A program made the position numbers and the translations under genes. Below the pieces are notes generated by a model, which ran no database searches, was not told the DNA's origin, and was given only the letters and a program-made list of their open reading frames with translations. 35,868 bases of DNA from Alphaproteobacteria bacterium (GTDB lineage Bacteria; Pseudomonadota; Alphaproteobacteria; Rs-D84; JAERRO01). Location: assembly GCA_016735395.1 (NCBI GenBank), contig JAERRO010000019.1:1-35868 (forward strand), in the 5' to 3' direction. Below are positions 34,716 through 35,868 of the stretch, one piece after another; the first letter of the stretch is position 1, and every line of letters starts with the position of its first letter.

Positions 34716-35491
34716 ATGATTGAAAATAATAATTTAAATGTCGTTCCTATAGCCTTCTGCATTACACCGAACTATTTGAAGCTCTGCGACTTCACTTTTC
34801 AATACGGCCAATAGATCTACTCGATATCAATTGTTTATCGTAGGATTTGATTTTACAAAAAGCGATCAATTAGTCATAGATAAACTGCAACTTCAATTTC
34901 CTAATCATAAAATTTTACTCAAAAAGTTAGATAAGAAAAAGTACAATTTTGACGGTGTTAAAATGTCTAATAGGTTCCCGTCAATAGTTTGGAGTAGAAT
35001 CGATCTACCTAATATTTTTCCTAAAATTAAAAAAAATAAAGAGTATTTTTGTTCTGGACTTATGGTTATGAATCTAGAACTTATGCAAAAAACAAAGTTC
35101 GTTAGAAAAAACTTCGATATCGTTCGTAAAGCAGAACTTTACGACTGGGAATATCCGGATCAAAATCTTTTGAACTTTACAGCGAAAGGGAAGGTAGTTT
35201 TATTGTCTCCTTTTGCACAATATATTCCTAATTTAGATAGAAATAAAGATGTCAAAAAAACTAATGGAAGTAGATCTAAAGGGAAAATTTCCTAGAAGGA
35301 GATATTTACAAAATAAAATAAATATTATACATTTCGCAGGTAGAAAAAAGTTTGGGACAGATTTCGCTACAATTGGTTCGCTAAACAATGGGTACAATAC
35401 ATATCTGAGTTCAATCTATAAAGGTGAGACATTACAAGCTCTAAAATTGAGAAGTAAAATTTATGGAACCTTAAAAGAAGTCCAAAAATAG
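34716..35491 (+). pseudogene. Broken family-8 glycosyltransferase
   Basis: Three reading frames together give a GT8-like protein. Frame one starts at ATG 34716 (MIENNNLNVVPIAFCITPNY) and hits TAG at 34812-34814. Frame two reads SLFNTANRSTRYQLFIVGFD from ~34792 and continues with EYFCSGLMVMNLELMQ and WEYPDQNLLNF to a stop at 35295. Frame three ends with KINIIHFAGRKKFG and stops at 35491. These match the order of GT8 blocks. The segment with the DxD metal-binding motif, expected between IDLPNIFPKI and YFCSGLMVMNL, has been deleted. GT8 enzymes add sugars to lipopolysaccharide or other surface glycans. Two frameshifts plus the deletion make it inactive. Confidence 0.75.
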
Positions 35492-35868
35492 ATTATCCAA
35501 ATTCGTTTTAACCACAAAAAGAAGGTTTTTTCTGTTCAACTGTTCGGAGTAGATAATACATATCGTAAGACATTTTACTGTCGTAATATTTTAGAGAAAT
35601 TGTATCGACGGAGTTCGTTTTTACCTTCGTCAATAGTTTAGCCTGCTTTTAATTTTTCTAATATATTTTAACATAATATTGTCGATCATTATAATAATTT
35701 AAACCATCAAAAAATTAGATTTGTGTTTGTCTCTTTCAGAAAAGATATTATACTAGAAAACTATTTAGACTCGTCGTCGAACGATCATAACTAAACATCG
35801 ATTTGCTTTTTGATTCTCTGTATACTGGTGAACTTAATATATTATAGACTTGATAAATAAAAATAATT
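35492..35868. other. Non-coding tail of the window with one possible coding fragment
   Basis: 377 bp without an intact gene. In one frame (~35687-35794, plus) an open stretch reads KIRFVFVSFRKDIILENYLD and ends at TAA, with no start codon; it could be the N-terminal fragment of another degenerate gene, but I cannot name it. No tRNA, clear terminator or repeat is visible. Confidence 0.4.

Noticed and set aside
34831-35295. Intact 154-residue gene starting at TTG
   Set aside because: It has no ribosome binding site, and family similarity continues upstream of the TTG in the same frame (SLFNTANRST) and before that in another frame.
35249-35491. Separate 80-residue gene
   Set aside because: Its KINIIHFAGRKKF block is the natural C-terminal continuation of the GT8 glycosyltransferase in a shifted frame, so it belongs to the pseudogene.
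35508-35540. Terminator after the glycosyltransferase pseudogene (AACC...GGTT then T6)
   Set aside because: Only four base pairs with a long A-rich loop; not convincing.

Overview
The window is an AT-rich chromosomal segment of a Gram-negative bacterium, most likely an alphaproteobacterium of a reduced, host-associated lineage. The evidence is the ribosomal super-operon order, a zinc-free (one-cysteine) S14, TolB and an AsmA-type protein, and a set of secreted cysteine-rich proteins of a style I associate with uncultured gut or endosymbiont-like Alphaproteobacteria. The lineage assignment is inference. TGA is used as a stop (secY, rpsQ, xerC and several others), so the standard bacterial code applies. 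I see no rRNA, tRNA, insertion sequence or CRISPR array.

Left arm (1-4857, minus strand): an exported protein with seven tandem ~49-residue repeats, probably a seven-bladed beta-propeller, followed by a short cysteine-repeat tail. Next come an AsmA-family envelope protein and an RluC/RluD-type pseudouridine synthase that overlap by ATGA. tolB (4965-6302) diverges from them.

Core (6329-24167, plus strand): the str, S10, spc and alpha operons in conserved order: rpsL-rpsG-fusA-tuf-rpsJ-rplC-rplD-rplW-rplB-rpsS-rplV-rpsC-rplP-rpmC-rpsQ-rplN-rplX-rplE-rpsN-rpsH-rplF-rplR-rpsE-rpmD-rplO-secY-rpsM-rpsK-rpoA-rplQ. Promoter-like sites precede rpsL and rpsM, a perfect hairpin lies between tuf and rpsJ, and a strong intrinsic terminator follows rplQ. 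The adk gene usual between secY and rpsM is absent. L3, L4, L22, L15 and L17 carry long charged tails, and L2 has lost a near-invariant histidine.

Breakpoint (24168-24891): a graveyard holding an EcoRI-family adenine methyltransferase whose catalytic middle has been deleted, next to a possible phage Rha-like fragment. A complete XerC-type tyrosine recombinase follows.

Right arm (25876-34691, plus strand): the most novel part, a tight six-gene operon of exported proteins. Five are cysteine-rich paralogues with two shared cysteine modules; three of these are about 710-720 residues long with roughly 34-36 cysteines each. The sixth is a small glycine-zipper protein. Their function is unknown. 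Export, oxidative folding and assembly into an envelope or surface structure is the simplest reading. The window ends with a frameshifted, internally deleted family-8 glycosyltransferase pseudogene and a mostly non-coding tail.
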